Shown here piece by piece: positions 62,997-64,000 of a stretch of DNA of 64,000 nucleotides. The DNA lies in the NCBI GenBank assembly GCA_963740455.1, contig CAVUEF010000016.1, positions 1-64,000 of the forward strand, written 5' to 3'. Every line of letters starts with the position of its first letter. The first letter of the stretch is position 1. Source of the DNA: Paucibacter sp963740455. GTDB lineage: Bacteria > Pseudomonadota > Gammaproteobacteria > Burkholderiales > Burkholderiaceae_C. The position numbers were made by a program, and so were the translations under genes. The notes beneath the pieces were generated by a model. The model was not told the DNA's origin and made no database searches. It saw only the letters and a list, made by a program, of their open reading frames with translations.

Positions 62997-63184
62997 GTGC
63001 GTGCTCCTGATGTTCTAACGAGACCGAATATAGTCTTTTTATGGTCTTGTGAGAAGGCGCACGGATTGACATCACTACTGTCGCCGACGCGGCCCTGAAG
63101 TCGATTGTTCAGCCAGTGCAAACCAATCGCTGTTGGGACTGATGCGCAACGCTGCGGGTGCGTGCGATGGGGAGGCCGGCCGGG

Positions 63185-64000
63185 TCAGGTCTGCGTCTTT
63201 TTCCTTTTCGTGTCACCCGGCGTGTTCGGGGCGGCTTGCCGCGATGCGCGTTTGTTTGTGACGGTGCTGACCGATTTTCGGGCGGCGGCAGGCTCCACTG
63301 TGGCCTGCGGTCTCTCTTTCCGGGGCCGTGGATCTGTCGTCGTTTTCTTCTTCTTTGTCGCCGCCACCGTCTTCTTTTTTGCCACTGCCTTGGCCGGTTT
63401 CTTTGTCGCGACGACAGGTGCTGCCACCGGCTTCGTCAGGCGGGCTCCCGCCTTCTTCTTCGCGTCCGGCAATACCTCGGGGCTGTCCATCTCGATGCCG
63501 AACACGTCGGCAAGTTCAGAATCGTCGAGTACCTTGCCTCTGGCAGGAGCCTTCCTGGTCTTGACCGACAGCTCAGCCGCCTGTGTCACCAGCTCATTGG
63601 CATCCACCTGGCGCAGCGTGAAGAGGAGTTCGGGCTGCGCATCCAGACGCGCGCCCACGCCGTAGAGCACGGCGGCGACGTGCTTGCACATGGTCGCCCA
63701 GTCCGGACAAGAGCAGTCAAGCTGGATGTCTTTGGGCGCGGGAAACAAGCCCGTCTTCGGTTGGCAAATGCGCTCCATCACGGCTTTCGAGAGTCTGCCC
63801 TGCAAGAGCTCGACCAACGAAGCGATGGAGCCGGTGCATTCCTTCGCCAGCGACTTCCAGTGGCTATCTGGCACAGCGGCGATGCCGATTTCGATCTTGT
63901 AAAGGCTGGACCCTACTACCAACGCACGTACCTTGCCCGGCTCGATCTTCAGATCGATGACCGAGCCGTTGCGCGCATAGCTGCGTCCTCGCGGCAGACG
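63185..64000 (-). CDS. SWIM zinc-finger protein, partial
   Basis: The C-terminal 271 residues or so are inside the window; the start lies beyond 64000. The SWIM motif CSCPDWATMCKHVAAVLYGVG (CxCx6CxH) is clear. Upstream, RSYARNGSVIDLKIEPGKVRALVVGSSLY is the usual region before it. After it is a long tail with acidic then Lys/Ala/Pro-rich sequence (KKKAGARL, AVAKKKTVAATKKKKTT), histone-H1-like. SWIM proteins act with SNF2-type helicases; such a gene often lies next door, but cannot be seen here. Confidence 0.82.
   Translation of the reverse strand, partial: RLPRGRSYARNGSVIDLKIEPGKVRALVVGSSLYKIEIGIAAVPDSHWKSLAKECTGSIASLVELLQGRLSKAVMERICQPKTGLFPAPKDIQLDCSCPDWATMCKHVAAVLYGVGARLDAQPELLFTLRQVDANELVTQAAELSVKTRKAPARGKVLDDSELADVFGIEMDSPEVLPDAKKKAGARLTKPVAAPVVATKKPAKAVAKKKTVAATKKKKTTTDPRPRKERPQATVEPAAARKSVSTVTNKRASRQAAPNTPGDTKRKKTQT

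Overview
The window is high-GC DNA (roughly 60-65% by eye) from what looks like a betaproteobacterium, most likely order Burkholderiales. That placement is inferred from gene content: an overlapping lolC-lolD pair, a TctB/TctA carrier, a complete Liv uptake operon, a fused TAXI-type TRAP permease, and small membrane, PilZ and MtfA-type genes. No rRNA or tRNA gene and no CRISPR array was seen, so the genus cannot be fixed.

Layout. Positions 1-16.9 kb are mostly housekeeping and metal handling: a secreted orphan, a lipoprotein hydrolase, lolC/lolD (lolD carries an odd in-frame triplicated 18-residue repeat), a cueR-copA/copZ copper locus with two recognisable CueR-type promoters, alanine dehydrogenase, a hairpin-repeat cluster (8.64-9.14 kb), a TatD hydrolase, a spermidine-synthase-like protein, a PulE/PilB-type ATPase, tctBA, a LysE exporter, a PilZ protein and an MtfA-type peptidase. 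At 17-21.4 kb is an RND efflux pair. At 21.8-23.1 kb a brnT-brnA toxin-antitoxin pair is broken by a truncated IS256-family element and followed by an IS3-type remnant. At 23.1-26.6 kb is a zinc or other metal uptake operon (porin, binding protein, permease) with no ATPase gene in the window.

The most striking block is 27.5-35.1 kb on the minus strand: three multihaem c-type cytochromes (4, 11-12 and 9 haem motifs), two NHL-repeat lipoproteins and a 701-residue outer-membrane beta-barrel, with overlapping or near-touching stops and starts. Together they look like a porin-cytochrome conduit for moving electrons across the outer membrane, in a gene order I do not recognise.

From 35.4 to 52.6 kb are an endonuclease/phosphatase-family protein, a FAD oxidoreductase, livF-livMG (permease and ATPase fused)-livH-livK, a two-component system with a Cache sensor, a TAXI TRAP transporter, and a purine/ureide catabolism operon (puuE, a uraD-allC fusion, an M20 hydrolase).

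From 52.6 kb to the end is an accessory island. Small minus-strand genes are interrupted by one IS5-like and two IS256-family elements; joining the sequences across each element at its target duplication restores intact reading frames. The island also has an attC-like palindrome, a duplicated fragment of the neighbouring M20 gene, a RhuM-family gene, a VapBC pair and a Phd-RelE/ParE pair. It ends in a partial SWIM zinc-finger gene that runs off the window.
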